Shown piece after piece: positions 1-7,242 of a stretch of 47,861 bases of DNA. The notes beneath the pieces are model-generated. The model searched no databases, was not told where the DNA came from, and saw only the letters and a list, made by a program, of their open reading frames with translations. Numbering within the stretch: position 1 is the first letter of the stretch; each line of letters opens with the position of its first letter. The DNA comes from a virus. A program made the translations under genes and the position numbers. The DNA is taken from IMG/VR virus record IMGVR_UViG_3300036766_000474, positions 1-47,861 of that record. The stretch is one strand, 5' to 3'.

Positions 1-135
1 TTCGACCGGAAGGACAACCGGTTTATAAATCTCTGTCATTCCTCCTGCCATAAGAGCTACCACGGCAAAATGAAGAAGCAAAAAGCTCTCTCAGACGAAC
101 ACGGAGCACGTAGGTTCCCTTTGTTGACTTGTAGT
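1..135. repeat. Left copy of terminal direct repeat (circle closure)
   Basis: These 135 bases recur at 47728-47861 with one difference: a run of three T at about 119-121 is two T in the right copy. The repeat lies inside an HNH endonuclease gene, so it is more likely the overlap of a circular or circularly permuted molecule than a physical terminal repeat. The left copy is probably the correct one, because its reading frame ends in TGA at 148-150, giving the ATGA overlap with the next gene that this phage uses repeatedly. Confidence 0.9.
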
Positions 136-150
136 AACGCCCAACAATGA
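1..150 (+). CDS. HNH endonuclease, C-terminal part (continues from 47545 across the closure)
   Basis: This is the 3' end of the HNH gene that starts at 47545. Reading from base 1 in frame gives the second zinc-binding half (CHSSCHKSYH) and a basic tail, then TGA at 148-150. With the extra T of this copy the protein ends RFPLLTCSNAQQ rather than the short RFPC ending of the right copy. The stop overlaps the ATG of the next gene (ATGA at 147-150), which supports this frame as the true end. Confidence 0.75.
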   Translation, partial: FDRKDNRFINLCHSSCHKSYHGKMKKQKALSDEHGARRFPLLTCSNAQQ

Positions 151-326
151 CCTTCCAAACTTCCCACTACACCGAGCAACAGTTGGCGGACATGGCGTTT
201 GTGTTTAAGTTCAACACGAGGTGTAAGAAGTGCAATACCGAGCTTGCGGTTTACATTTCCCGCAAAACCACAGCAGAAATTAGGTTGGAGGAAGGGACGC
301 TAACGGTGCATTGGTGTGATAGATGA
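147..326 (+). CDS. Small Cys-containing protein, 59 aa
   Basis: Unrecognised. The ATG at 147 overlaps the stop of the HNH gene, and its own TGA overlaps the next ATG at 323, so it sits in a coupled chain. The protein has a CKKC motif near residues 26-29 and a further Cys close to the C-terminus (HWCDR), hinting at a small zinc-binding or redox fold, but a fourth ligand is not obvious. Its position between the HNH gene and the queE block gives no firm role. The reading frame is well supported by spacing; the function is unknown. Confidence 0.6.
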   Translation: MTFQTSHYTEQQLADMAFVFKFNTRCKKCNTELAVYISRKTTAEIRLEEGTLTVHWCDR

Positions 327-649
327 AGATACCTTTTGTTCAACAAGTTGGTGAAGGTGAAGTAAGCCTTAACGGTATTAACTGGGATTGGAGCTGGGGT
401 AGTCAACCTAGAATAATTATCCGTCTCTGGCGGTTGTTCTTTTACTTTAGACGTCGAAGTAAAAACATCCTTACTGGGAAGAGACTAATCTTCGGAGTTA
501 ACTACATGAGAGATTTCACTTGGCTGGGAGGTCTCAAAGTAGTGTTTGATACCAGAAGTGTAGTAGTAGGCGGAGTGAACATCTCGATGGAGTTTCTTGA
601 AGACGTAGTAGTGAGACTATGGAATGAACGACAAATTCCCAATAGCTGA
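323..649 (+). CDS. Hypothetical protein, 108 aa
   Basis: Unrecognised. The ATG at 323 overlaps the preceding TGA. The sequence is rich in Trp, Arg and alternating hydrophobics, as in a small beta-rich protein, with no catalytic motif I can name. The last 26 bases overlap the start of queE, so it is probably translated as part of the same operon as the 7-deazaguanine genes. No signal peptide or clear membrane segment. Confidence 0.55.
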   Translation: MKIPFVQQVGEGEVSLNGINWDWSWGSQPRIIIRLWRLFFYFRRRSKNILTGKRLIFGVNYMRDFTWLGGLKVVFDTRSVVVGGVNISMEFLEDVVVRLWNERQIPNS

Positions 650-1322
650 AACGTTCCACTCCATCCAGGGGGAGGGCACCTTCGTCGGTACCCCCATGCA
701 CTTTGTAAGGTTGGCAGGGTGCTCGGTCGGCAAACCTGCAAGCACAATGTTGAGAACAAGCGCACAGGGGACTGAAGCGTTCCCAATCCTCGGATCCGGG
801 AAACCTGCTTGGGCCTGCCAAACATACGACGGCAGAAACTTCTGGTGTGACACCGACTTCGCGAAGTATTCGGAAGCCACAGTCGAAGAACTGTTAAACG
901 ACACCTGGGAAAACCACATTTGCCTTACGGGTGGTGAACCCCTCATCCACCTCAAACAGTTTTGCAGGACCAACTTCTTTACCAAATGCCGCAACGCGGG
1001 TAAGGTGGTACACCTTGAAACCTCGGGAACTATCGTTGCTGATCTTCGCGTGTTTAACGTGTGGGTTACTGTTGCTCCCAAGTTTGGTTTTTTGGATGAG
1101 ATGCTGGAGCTTGCGGATGAGATTAAGATACTCGTGGATGCAAAATTCCATCCAGATAATTTACCCCCTGTGGTACTTCAACATCCGAACGTTTTCTTGT
1201 GCCCCGTTAACTACCTGGTGGAGGTTGACCAAACTAACGTGGAACGGTGTATGTTCTGGCTCAAACGGTTTCCGGGGTGGAAGATGAGTTTTCAAGCTCA
1301 CAAGCTATTAGGAATGCGATGA
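624..1322 (+). CDS. queE: 7-carboxy-7-deazaguanine synthase (radical SAM)
   Basis: QueE converts 6-carboxytetrahydropterin to 7-carboxy-7-deazaguanine with SAM and an Fe-S cluster. Visible hallmarks are FHSIQGEGTFVGTP (residues 11-24), HFVRLAGC (26-33), CDTDF (75-79), LTGGEPLIHL (101-110) and the usual C-terminal SFQAHKLLGMR. At 232 aa the length is normal. The cluster cysteines are unusual: C33 is followed by a loop of about 30 residues before C65 and C75, instead of the compact CxxxCxxC. The start at 624 keeps the substrate-binding N-terminus. It overlaps the upstream gene by 26 bases and the next gene by 4 (ATGA). It acts with FolE, QueD, QueC and DpdA encoded in this genome. Confidence 0.92.
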   Translation: MNDKFPIAETFHSIQGEGTFVGTPMHFVRLAGCSVGKPASTMLRTSAQGTEAFPILGSGKPAWACQTYDGRNFWCDTDFAKYSEATVEELLNDTWENHICLTGGEPLIHLKQFCRTNFFTKCRNAGKVVHLETSGTIVADLRVFNVWVTVAPKFGFLDEMLELADEIKILVDAKFHPDNLPPVVLQHPNVFLCPVNYLVEVDQTNVERCMFWLKRFPGWKMSFQAHKLLGMR

Positions 1323-1621
1323 CGCTTCTTGACTTCCGTAAACCCAAGTGTGTTGTCCTTGATAAGTGCACTTCCTGGTCTGGTAAGTACTGGCTCTACT
1401 ACGGTCATCACTACGTTGCTGGTCATCTTTGCTACGACGTTGGGGTGCGTGATAACGGAAGTGGTCTTATTACTACACGCCACTACCACGAGAAATCCTA
1501 CCCCAACCCGAAGGCAGAAGCCCTCGCATTCTGGCATGAGTTCAAACAGAAGATGGTGAAGGCTCCCGAGAGTGAGGAGAAGGACGATGCCCAAATCGAC
1601 ATCAGCAAGTTCATCAACTGA
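1319..1621 (+). CDS. Hypothetical protein, 100 aa
   Basis: Unrecognised. I start it at the ATG at 1319, which overlaps the queE stop (ATGA), rather than at in-frame codons inside queE. The protein has an aromatic/His-rich middle (YWLYYGHHYVAGHLCYDVG) and a charged C-terminal tail ending in DAQIDISKFIN. Its 3' end overlaps the next gene by about 35 bases. Sitting between queE and folE, it could belong to the modification pathway, but nothing in the sequence proves that. Confidence 0.55.
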   Translation: MTLLDFRKPKCVVLDKCTSWSGKYWLYYGHHYVAGHLCYDVGVRDNGSGLITTRHYHEKSYPNPKAEALAFWHEFKQKMVKAPESEEKDDAQIDISKFIN

Positions 1622-1829
1622 CGTTCACCACCCATCCCACTACAACGTGGGCAAGATCGAAGTAATTGATTTTATCGAAGACCAAAACCTAGGGTTTCAC
1701 CTTGGCAACGCGGTTAAGTATATCTGCCGAGCACCCCACAAAGGGAGTGAACTCAAGGACTTGCAGAAAGCCCTTTGGTACTTAAACCGCTATGTTAAGG
1801 AGAAGGAAAATGAGCTTGAACGCACATAG
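1587..1829 (+). CDS. DUF3310-family protein
   Basis: This matches the small phage family annotated as DUF3310 (sometimes called nucleotide kinase-like): HHPSHYN, then IEVIDFIED, then LGNAVKYICRAPHKG, then LQKALWYLNRYV. The ATG at 1587 has a good ribosome site (GAGGAGAAGG) just upstream, whereas the GTG at 1572 lies inside that site, so I prefer 1587 (80 aa). It overlaps folE by 20 bases. The molecular role of the family is not established; its place among nucleotide genes fits a nucleotide-related role but is only suggestive. Confidence 0.8.
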   Translation: MPKSTSASSSTDVHHPSHYNVGKIEVIDFIEDQNLGFHLGNAVKYICRAPHKGSELKDLQKALWYLNRYVKEKENELERT

Positions 1830-2349
1830 GATTGAAAGAGGGATGACAGAGATCCTTCGAGGGTTGGGTGTGGACTTAACCGACCGTAACTACCTCGAAA
1901 CCCCCGAACGGTATGCGAGGGCGTTGATTGAGATGTTCGAACCGGACGATATTGAGTGGGCCACGTTTACCGAAGACTACACTGACTTCATCCTCCTCAA
2001 ACACCACAAACTGTTCTCACTGTGCCCCCACCACATGTTTCCCGTAAAGTTCTACGTTTCACTTGCTTACGTTCCAAACGGGAAGGTGTTAGGGCTTTCG
2101 AAACTTGCAAGGTTGTTAGACGAATGCAACAACGGTCCGCTCTTGCAGGAGAAGTTCACACGGGATGTAGTAAAGAAGCTGGCTGAAGTCTGCCCCGACA
2201 CGCAGGGGGCAGCTTGCCTCATCCAAGGTCGCCATGGTTGTATGGAGATGCGTGGAGTAAGAAGCGAAGCCGAACTCTTTACCTACCGCTTGTCCGGCGT
2301 GTTTGAAGACACCGTGCTTGCAGAAAGGTTCTTTTCTTTATGCCGATAG
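1810..2349 (+). CDS. folE: GTP cyclohydrolase I
   Basis: FolE opens GTP to dihydroneopterin triphosphate, the first step towards 7-deazaguanines. The zinc and active-site signature is intact: LCPHHMFPVKF, then VPNGKVLGLSKLARL, then TQGAACLIQGRHGCMEMRG. The ATG at 1810 follows AAGGAGAAGGAAA at a proper distance; the ATG at 1792 has none. The resulting 179 aa is near the bacterial length. The gene overlaps the PRT gene by 10 bases. Supplying its own FolE lets the phage draw the pathway straight from host GTP. Confidence 0.93.
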   Translation: MSLNAHRIERGMTEILRGLGVDLTDRNYLETPERYARALIEMFEPDDIEWATFTEDYTDFILLKHHKLFSLCPHHMFPVKFYVSLAYVPNGKVLGLSKLARLLDECNNGPLLQEKFTRDVVKKLAEVCPDTQGAACLIQGRHGCMEMRGVRSEAELFTYRLSGVFEDTVLAERFFSLCR

Positions 2350-2840
2350 GGAAGATTGTTTTTCATGAGGAACAAATCAAAAACGCAATCTCTAGCCTTT
2401 CATTCCGGCTCAACCAAGACTACGAGAAAGCACTCATTATAGGAGTGTTGGATGGGTGTTTACCTTTCTTTGATTGTCTCCTCCCGCGCCTGAACTTCCC
2501 GTTCACCGTAAGGTTTGTTAAGTTCACACGGTACAAAGATGCCAAGCCTTCCCCCTATAGCGTGATGAAGGCTATAATGAACTTGGAAGCAATCCAAGGG
2601 CAAGACGTACTCGTCGTGGATGATATTATTGATGAAGGTGTAACTTACGCGAACATTGAAGCAAACCTTAAACACAACCAACCATCTTCTATCAATGGGT
2701 GTTTTCTCGTGCAGAGGGGGGAACACAAGGAGTTTTACACTGGCTTAACCCTACCCCCTGATTGTGGGTTTGTTGTAGGGTTTGGGATGGATTTTAACAA
2801 CCAACATCGAAACCTTACGTACATCGCGGAGTGGGAATGA
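2340..2840 (+). CDS. Purine phosphoribosyltransferase (hypoxanthine PRT-like)
   Basis: A type I phosphoribosyltransferase. The PRPP-binding loop VLVVDDIIDEGVT lies near residues 90-102, preceded by the IIGVLDGCLPF flexible-loop strand typical of hypoxanthine/guanine PRTs. A late FGMDF-like stretch matches the base-binding end of the fold. At 166 aa it is a normal length. The known reaction joins a purine base to PRPP. In this genome it sits directly after folE, so it may salvage guanine released when DpdA swaps bases, or supply GTP. That link is inference. The ATG overlaps the folE stop, and its TGA overlaps the next ATG. Confidence 0.85.
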   Translation: MPIGKIVFHEEQIKNAISSLSFRLNQDYEKALIIGVLDGCLPFFDCLLPRLNFPFTVRFVKFTRYKDAKPSPYSVMKAIMNLEAIQGQDVLVVDDIIDEGVTYANIEANLKHNQPSSINGCFLVQRGEHKEFYTGLTLPPDCGFVVGFGMDFNNQHRNLTYIAEWE

Positions 2841-2980
2841 CCATAGTGTTTGAAATATCCGCAGTTCTTTGTTTTGTGTTAGCTTTCTTTCACACAGGGC
2901 CGGAGGGATGGATACTCGTTTTGAACGGATGGGTTTGTCTCGGATTTAGTTCGGTACTGCGCAAAATGGAGAAAAAGTGA
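2837..2980 (+). CDS. Small membrane protein, 47 aa
   Basis: A short reading frame locked between neighbours by ATGA (2837) and GTGA (2977) overlaps. It encodes two hydrophobic stretches (roughly residues 3-17 and 24-37) and a basic tail (RKMEKK), as in a small hairpin membrane protein. No family recognised. The coupling at both ends makes translation likely. Confidence 0.55.
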   Translation: MTIVFEISAVLCFVLAFFHTGPEGWILVLNGWVCLGFSSVLRKMEKK

Positions 2981-5397
2981 AACCGGAATCGTGTTTAGGG
3001 TGTCCGCTGTATAACGCTCCAGGCCCTGTCTGGGGGACGGGACACCCATCCGCGAAACTAATAATCCTGGGACAAAACCCCGGAGAACAGGAGTGGAGAG
3101 ATGGAATCCCTTTCGTTGGTGCCTCCGGAAAGGTTCTGGATCGTGCCCTTGGAAATGTGGGCATTTCTCGTGGGGCTAATTTTGTGTCTAACATTGTTAA
3201 GTGTTTCACTCCACCAGGCACTCCGCCTCCGCAACAAGCCATCACTCAATGTAGGCCGCTCCTTGAAAAAGAGTTGGCAACTCTCCCTCACGCTAAAACG
3301 ATTCTAACATTAGGTCAAGAGGCTTTCCATGCCCTTACCGGCAAAACGCTCTCAATTGTCCATAATCGCAAATCCGCAGAAAAGCATCGTGAATCTTGGC
3401 TGCGAGGATGTCCCTTCCCACTGGGCGACGGTAGGGTTGTCATCCCTGCTGTTCACCCCTCCTTTGTCATGCGTACCGGTTTTAACGAATCTCCCCTCTT
3501 CGAAGTCGACCTCCTCAGAGCCAGAAGGTTTAGTGAAGGAGAAGCCACTATCCCTGAGGAACGTCTCAATTTCAATCCGACTGATCACGAGGTACAAGAG
3601 TACGTCGACCGGTGTAGAACAAAAGGAGAATGCGGACTTGATATTGAGACTCCTGAAACAGCCGTTGACGAAGACGACCTGGACCCTCTTACGCAAACTC
3701 CAATCGAACTTGTTGGGTTGTCTTGTGATATTGGAGAAGCTATCGGGGTGCGACCAGATCAATTTGACCTCCTACGACCTCTCCTTGAAGGTCCAAATGA
3801 AAGGAAGGTTGTCTGTTGGGCGTACAACGGAGGGTTTGATTTTTACCATTTACGTAAAAGATATAGTTTGGCCGGGTTGAAGTTGGCAGATGCAATGTTG
3901 TCCCTTCATTTGTTGTGGCCCCACTTACGGACGAAGGATTTAGCGACCTGTCTTTCAATCTTTACTGACCTCCCTTACTACAAAAACCTCCGTAAGATCG
4001 AACCTGATGTGTATAACGCGAGAGATACATATGGGGTGTTGTGGGCGGGTCAGCAGAGCCTTCAAATGCTCCGCAACTACGGCATGGAGAGTTTGTTCTG
4101 GAACCACATGATGCCGCTCATTTGGGTGGTGGATGATTGGAGGGTGAAGGGCATCAACACCGACCAGGAGGAAGCCAACCGGCAAATTCTCACTCTCACG
4201 ATGGCACTGAACGCGTACGATAAGTGGTGGGCGGAAAACATCCCTCTTGTGTCGTGGTCCTCACCAAAACAACTGTTGGGGTTGTTTTCCGCTCAGGGAT
4301 TACCAATTCAGAAGAAAAAGCGATTGCAGGGTCCTCCCACCCCCTCTGTAGACGACGACGTACTCGAAATGTACGTAAAGAAGTACAAAAGCCAAACTGC
4401 TCTGTTGGTTCAAATGATGCGCGGACTAAAACACGCAAGGGACTTCTACGAAATGGCGGATGAAGATGGCAAAATCCACGCGCGGTTTAAGCTACACGGT
4501 CAGGTGGGTGGAAGGATCCAAAGTGTTGGAGCGAACGTTCAAACTATCCCCGAGGAGTTGGATGTTGCTAACGGATCCGTATACCCTCGCAACATCATCT
4601 GCCCGGACAATCCGGAGGAAGATGTTATTATCTCTGCTGACTTTAGCCAGATTGAACTCTGGTGCTACGCGTGGTATAGTAAGGACAAAAACCTGTTGGA
4701 GGTTAAAGAAAGCGGGGATTACGTTTATGGCGCGTTCTACGAAGACATCTTTGAAGAACCGTTCTTTATCGAAGCCAAGCCGCGGACCAAAGAGAACGCT
4801 TATCCTGACGTCGCCCCATACAAACTCCTTATTGCGAAGTCTTGGCCGCTTGGTTTTATTTACGGAAGGGGAGTACCAAATCCGGAGGATCAAGGACTCC
4901 CTATTACTCGTTCTAAAGCCAAAGAAATCCACAACTCATTCCATCACCGCTACCCTCAGATTTCCATCTTCCATGCGGATCTTATGTACAAAGCGTCCAA
5001 GCAAGGGTACCTACAAACAGTGTTTGGCAGACTACGTCGCTTCCCAAATCCTCGCTCCCTCAGGAACGAGATCCTTGCGTTCCCGGGGCAAAGCACGGCT
5101 GTCGATATCCTCATCAGTAAAGCACTCCTCCCGTTCAAAGACCTAACGAGGTTTGGACCCCGCACTCGAACTCTCTTTAGCGTCCATGATTCCGTTCAAG
5201 TAAACGCTCACAAATCAAACGCGGTGGAGGTTGCCCAATTCATGAAAGCAACCATGGAATCCCCCATCCCTGAAATGGGAGGGTTCCACATCCCTGTAAC
5301 CATAAAACTAGGCCCTAACTGGGGGCAATGTACTCTTCTTCAAAAATATGCCCAAACGACCGCAGGAACAACTCCAGACCTTCCGCCAGCTGCTTGA
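2977..5397 (+). CDS. Uracil-DNA glycosylase / family A DNA polymerase fusion
   Basis: An 806-residue fusion. Residues 1-180 are a family 4-type uracil-DNA glycosylase: cluster cysteines C6, C9, C76 and C92, GQNPG (32-36), GIPFVGASG (43-51) and HPS (160-162). Residues 215-355 form a 3'-5' exonuclease with DIET (222), a motif II N/D pair (NGGFDF) and YNARD (346-350). Residues 370-806 are the polymerase: motif A SADFSQIE (D555), motif B with K621 to YG630, motif C HD at 737-738. All catalytic motifs look intact, so this is the replicative polymerase with built-in uracil sensing or removal. The GTG start at 2977 overlaps the previous stop. The helicase-like gene begins 50 bases before its end. 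Confidence 0.93.
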   Translation: MKPESCLGCPLYNAPGPVWGTGHPSAKLIILGQNPGEQEWRDGIPFVGASGKVLDRALGNVGISRGANFVSNIVKCFTPPGTPPPQQAITQCRPLLEKELATLPHAKTILTLGQEAFHALTGKTLSIVHNRKSAEKHRESWLRGCPFPLGDGRVVIPAVHPSFVMRTGFNESPLFEVDLLRARRFSEGEATIPEERLNFNPTDHEVQEYVDRCRTKGECGLDIETPETAVDEDDLDPLTQTPIELVGLSCDIGEAIGVRPDQFDLLRPLLEGPNERKVVCWAYNGGFDFYHLRKRYSLAGLKLADAMLSLHLLWPHLRTKDLATCLSIFTDLPYYKNLRKIEPDVYNARDTYGVLWAGQQSLQMLRNYGMESLFWNHMMPLIWVVDDWRVKGINTDQEEANRQILTLTMALNAYDKWWAENIPLVSWSSPKQLLGLFSAQGLPIQKKKRLQGPPTPSVDDDVLEMYVKKYKSQTALLVQMMRGLKHARDFYEMADEDGKIHARFKLHGQVGGRIQSVGANVQTIPEELDVANGSVYPRNIICPDNPEEDVIISADFSQIELWCYAWYSKDKNLLEVKESGDYVYGAFYEDIFEEPFFIEAKPRTKENAYPDVAPYKLLIAKSWPLGFIYGRGVPNPEDQGLPITRSKAKEIHNSFHHRYPQISIFHADLMYKASKQGYLQTVFGRLRRFPNPRSLRNEILAFPGQSTAVDILISKALLPFKDLTRFGPRTRTLFSVHDSVQVNAHKSNAVEVAQFMKATMESPIPEMGGFHIPVTIKLGPNWGQCTLLQKYAQTTAGTTPDLPPAA

Positions 5398-6775
5398 GGG
5401 GAGGTCGCTCTCTCGTGAGAGCAAACTGTTCGGACCTGTGGTTGATTGGGTTCGGAGGTTTCCGGAAGAACTGTCGAAGGTGGATATGCAGGACATCCGT
5501 GCGCGGATCTGCATCACTTTCGGAATCACGCAGGAGGAGTTAAATGCTGAACTGGTTAAAGTGGTTGCCCACCAGGTTGCAAGGGTGGAAGTTGGAACGC
5601 TGCTCGATCTCGAAAACGAGTTCGATGGCCTCCTACCTTCCAAAGGATACTTCCGGCGTTATATTGAATTTACTCGGCGTTCTGAAGCTCCGTTGGTTTA
5701 TCACTTCTTCTGTGCGCTTGTGGGTCTTGCAGCTACGATCAATCGCCGCGTGTGGTTTGATATGGGTTACTACCGACTCTTCCCATCAATGGGTGTCATT
5801 ATACTCGGTCCGTCAGGTCTCAAAAAAACAAGTGCTGCGAATATCATCGTGGATATTATTCAGGAGCTCCAGATAACGAAGGTGTATAGTGAGAAGTTAA
5901 CACCGGAAGCACTAGTAGAAGCAATGAAAGGGGAACAAGCCACGGGGTTGATTTACGCGCCGGAAATGTCCGTGTTTCTTTCTCGTCAACGGTACATGGA
6001 AGGCATTATCCCCCTCATTACGCGATTCATGGATTGTCCTGATCATTGGGAGAGTGGGACAATCATGCGCGGAAAGTCGGTCTTGCGAAACGTTGCTATC
6101 AGCACCCTCATGTGTACAACTCCCGACTGGTTTGTTTCCAACACCCCCGAGGATACGTTTGGTGGAGGGTTTGTCGCACGGAACATCTTGGTACTGCAGA
6201 ACGACTCTCCTAGGTCCGAGCCAATCCCTGAACCTGGTGATCCAACCGCTAGGGAGAAGATAATGTTCGAACTCGCTTTCTTACACTCACTAGAGGGCGA
6301 AATCTCGTTCGACAAAAGAAGTAAGAAGAAGTACTTTGATTGGTATAAATGGCATAAGGACGCCACAAAGGACCCTGAACATGAACTCCTCTCCACCTAC
6401 CTCCAACGTAAACCGGATCATGCTAAAAGGATTGCTATACTCTTCCACATCGCCGAGCACGGGGACCTCAATCTGTGTAGTGAGTGTTTCGACCGTGCCG
6501 TCGCTATTCTTGATTGGACGGAAAAGTTTCTACCCTCGCTTCTCAAGCAAATGTTCCGTACCCAAATGGGGGCTGAGCAAGATCTCGTACTAAGAGCAAT
6601 CCGCACTATGCCTGGAGGGGTAGTTCAACATTCCGACCTCGTTCGTAGAATGCAGTATCGGATGAACGCCCAACAACTTCGTGCAATCATTGGTACCCTT
6701 AAAGAGGGTGGGAGGATTGAAGAGTGGCACGGTAATCTTGGACATTTGTATAAGACTATAGAGGAGCCAATGTGA
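5348..6775 (+). CDS. DUF3987-like helicase/primase-type P-loop ATPase
   Basis: The 475-residue protein carries a Walker A of the form GPSGLKKT (154-161) and an acidic Walker B-like strand (LIYAPEMSVFL) about 40 residues later, followed by a sensor-like DCPDHWESGT and TTPDWF segment. This pattern resembles the DUF3987 and related phage replicative helicase-like ATPases. The C-terminal 75 residues look like a winged helix (VLRAIRTMPGGVVQHSDLVRRM). Directly behind the polymerase, it is the best candidate for the replicative helicase. The start overlaps the polymerase gene by 50 bases and lacks a strong ribosome site, so a downstream start is possible. Confidence 0.72.
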   Translation: MPKRPQEQLQTFRQLLEGRSLSRESKLFGPVVDWVRRFPEELSKVDMQDIRARICITFGITQEELNAELVKVVAHQVARVEVGTLLDLENEFDGLLPSKGYFRRYIEFTRRSEAPLVYHFFCALVGLAATINRRVWFDMGYYRLFPSMGVIILGPSGLKKTSAANIIVDIIQELQITKVYSEKLTPEALVEAMKGEQATGLIYAPEMSVFLSRQRYMEGIIPLITRFMDCPDHWESGTIMRGKSVLRNVAISTLMCTTPDWFVSNTPEDTFGGGFVARNILVLQNDSPRSEPIPEPGDPTAREKIMFELAFLHSLEGEISFDKRSKKKYFDWYKWHKDATKDPEHELLSTYLQRKPDHAKRIAILFHIAEHGDLNLCSECFDRAVAILDWTEKFLPSLLKQMFRTQMGAEQDLVLRAIRTMPGGVVQHSDLVRRMQYRMNAQQLRAIIGTLKEGGRIEEWHGNLGHLYKTIEEPM

Positions 6776-7242
6776 GTGAAGACTGGGATGAACTAGCTCG
6801 CACAATCGGTTATTCAAACGAGAAGGACATGCTGGAAGACTTCTACCTCGAGGAGGAGATGAGTGTTTCCGAAATCGCCCGAAGACTGGGAGCTGGTACC
6901 GCTACTATTGCCCGCAGGCTCTCACTTGCTGGTGTTGAGAAGCGATCGAGGGGTGGCGCTAACAATCTGGCCAACCAGCGGAGGAAGCTTTTTCACATGG
7001 ATCAGCGGATCTCTCTCCTTGCCGATCTTAATCTGGTCGCTAAGTTGAGTGGGGCTTCACGGTCTACATGCTACAAGTACCGCAGAATCATTACCGGAGG
7101 AAAGGCGCATGAACTTCAACATTATCTCACCAGCGACCGGACTGAACCAGTATTCCAGGTTGAGCCGACACCACCTGGTCTTGCCCCAAGTAACGAACCC
7201 AACGTACCAACAGTTTTACCGGGACCGAAAGTGGAACGGTGA
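6772..7242 (+). CDS. Double helix-turn-helix DNA-binding protein
   Basis: GTG start at 6772, overlapping the preceding TGA. Two helix-turn-helix segments are visible: residues 28-51 (MSVSEIARRLGAGTATIARR) and 85-106 (LNLVAKLSGASRSTCYKYRR), joined by an Arg/Asn-rich linker. Residues from about 113 on lie over the first 134 bases of dpdA in another frame and are Pro-rich and featureless, so the useful protein may be only the first 112 residues. Likely a regulator or replication-origin binder; the target is unknown. Confidence 0.65.
   Translation: MSEDWDELARTIGYSNEKDMLEDFYLEEEMSVSEIARRLGAGTATIARRLSLAGVEKRSRGGANNLANQRRKLFHMDQRISLLADLNLVAKLSGASRSTCYKYRRIITGGKAHELQHYLTSDRTEPVFQVEPTPPGLAPSNEPNVPTVLPGPKVER

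Noticed and set aside
1-135. T7-like terminal direct repeat as a true genome end
   Set aside because: The repeat is inside an HNH gene and the two copies differ by an indel, so assembly overlap of a circular map is simpler; not excluded.
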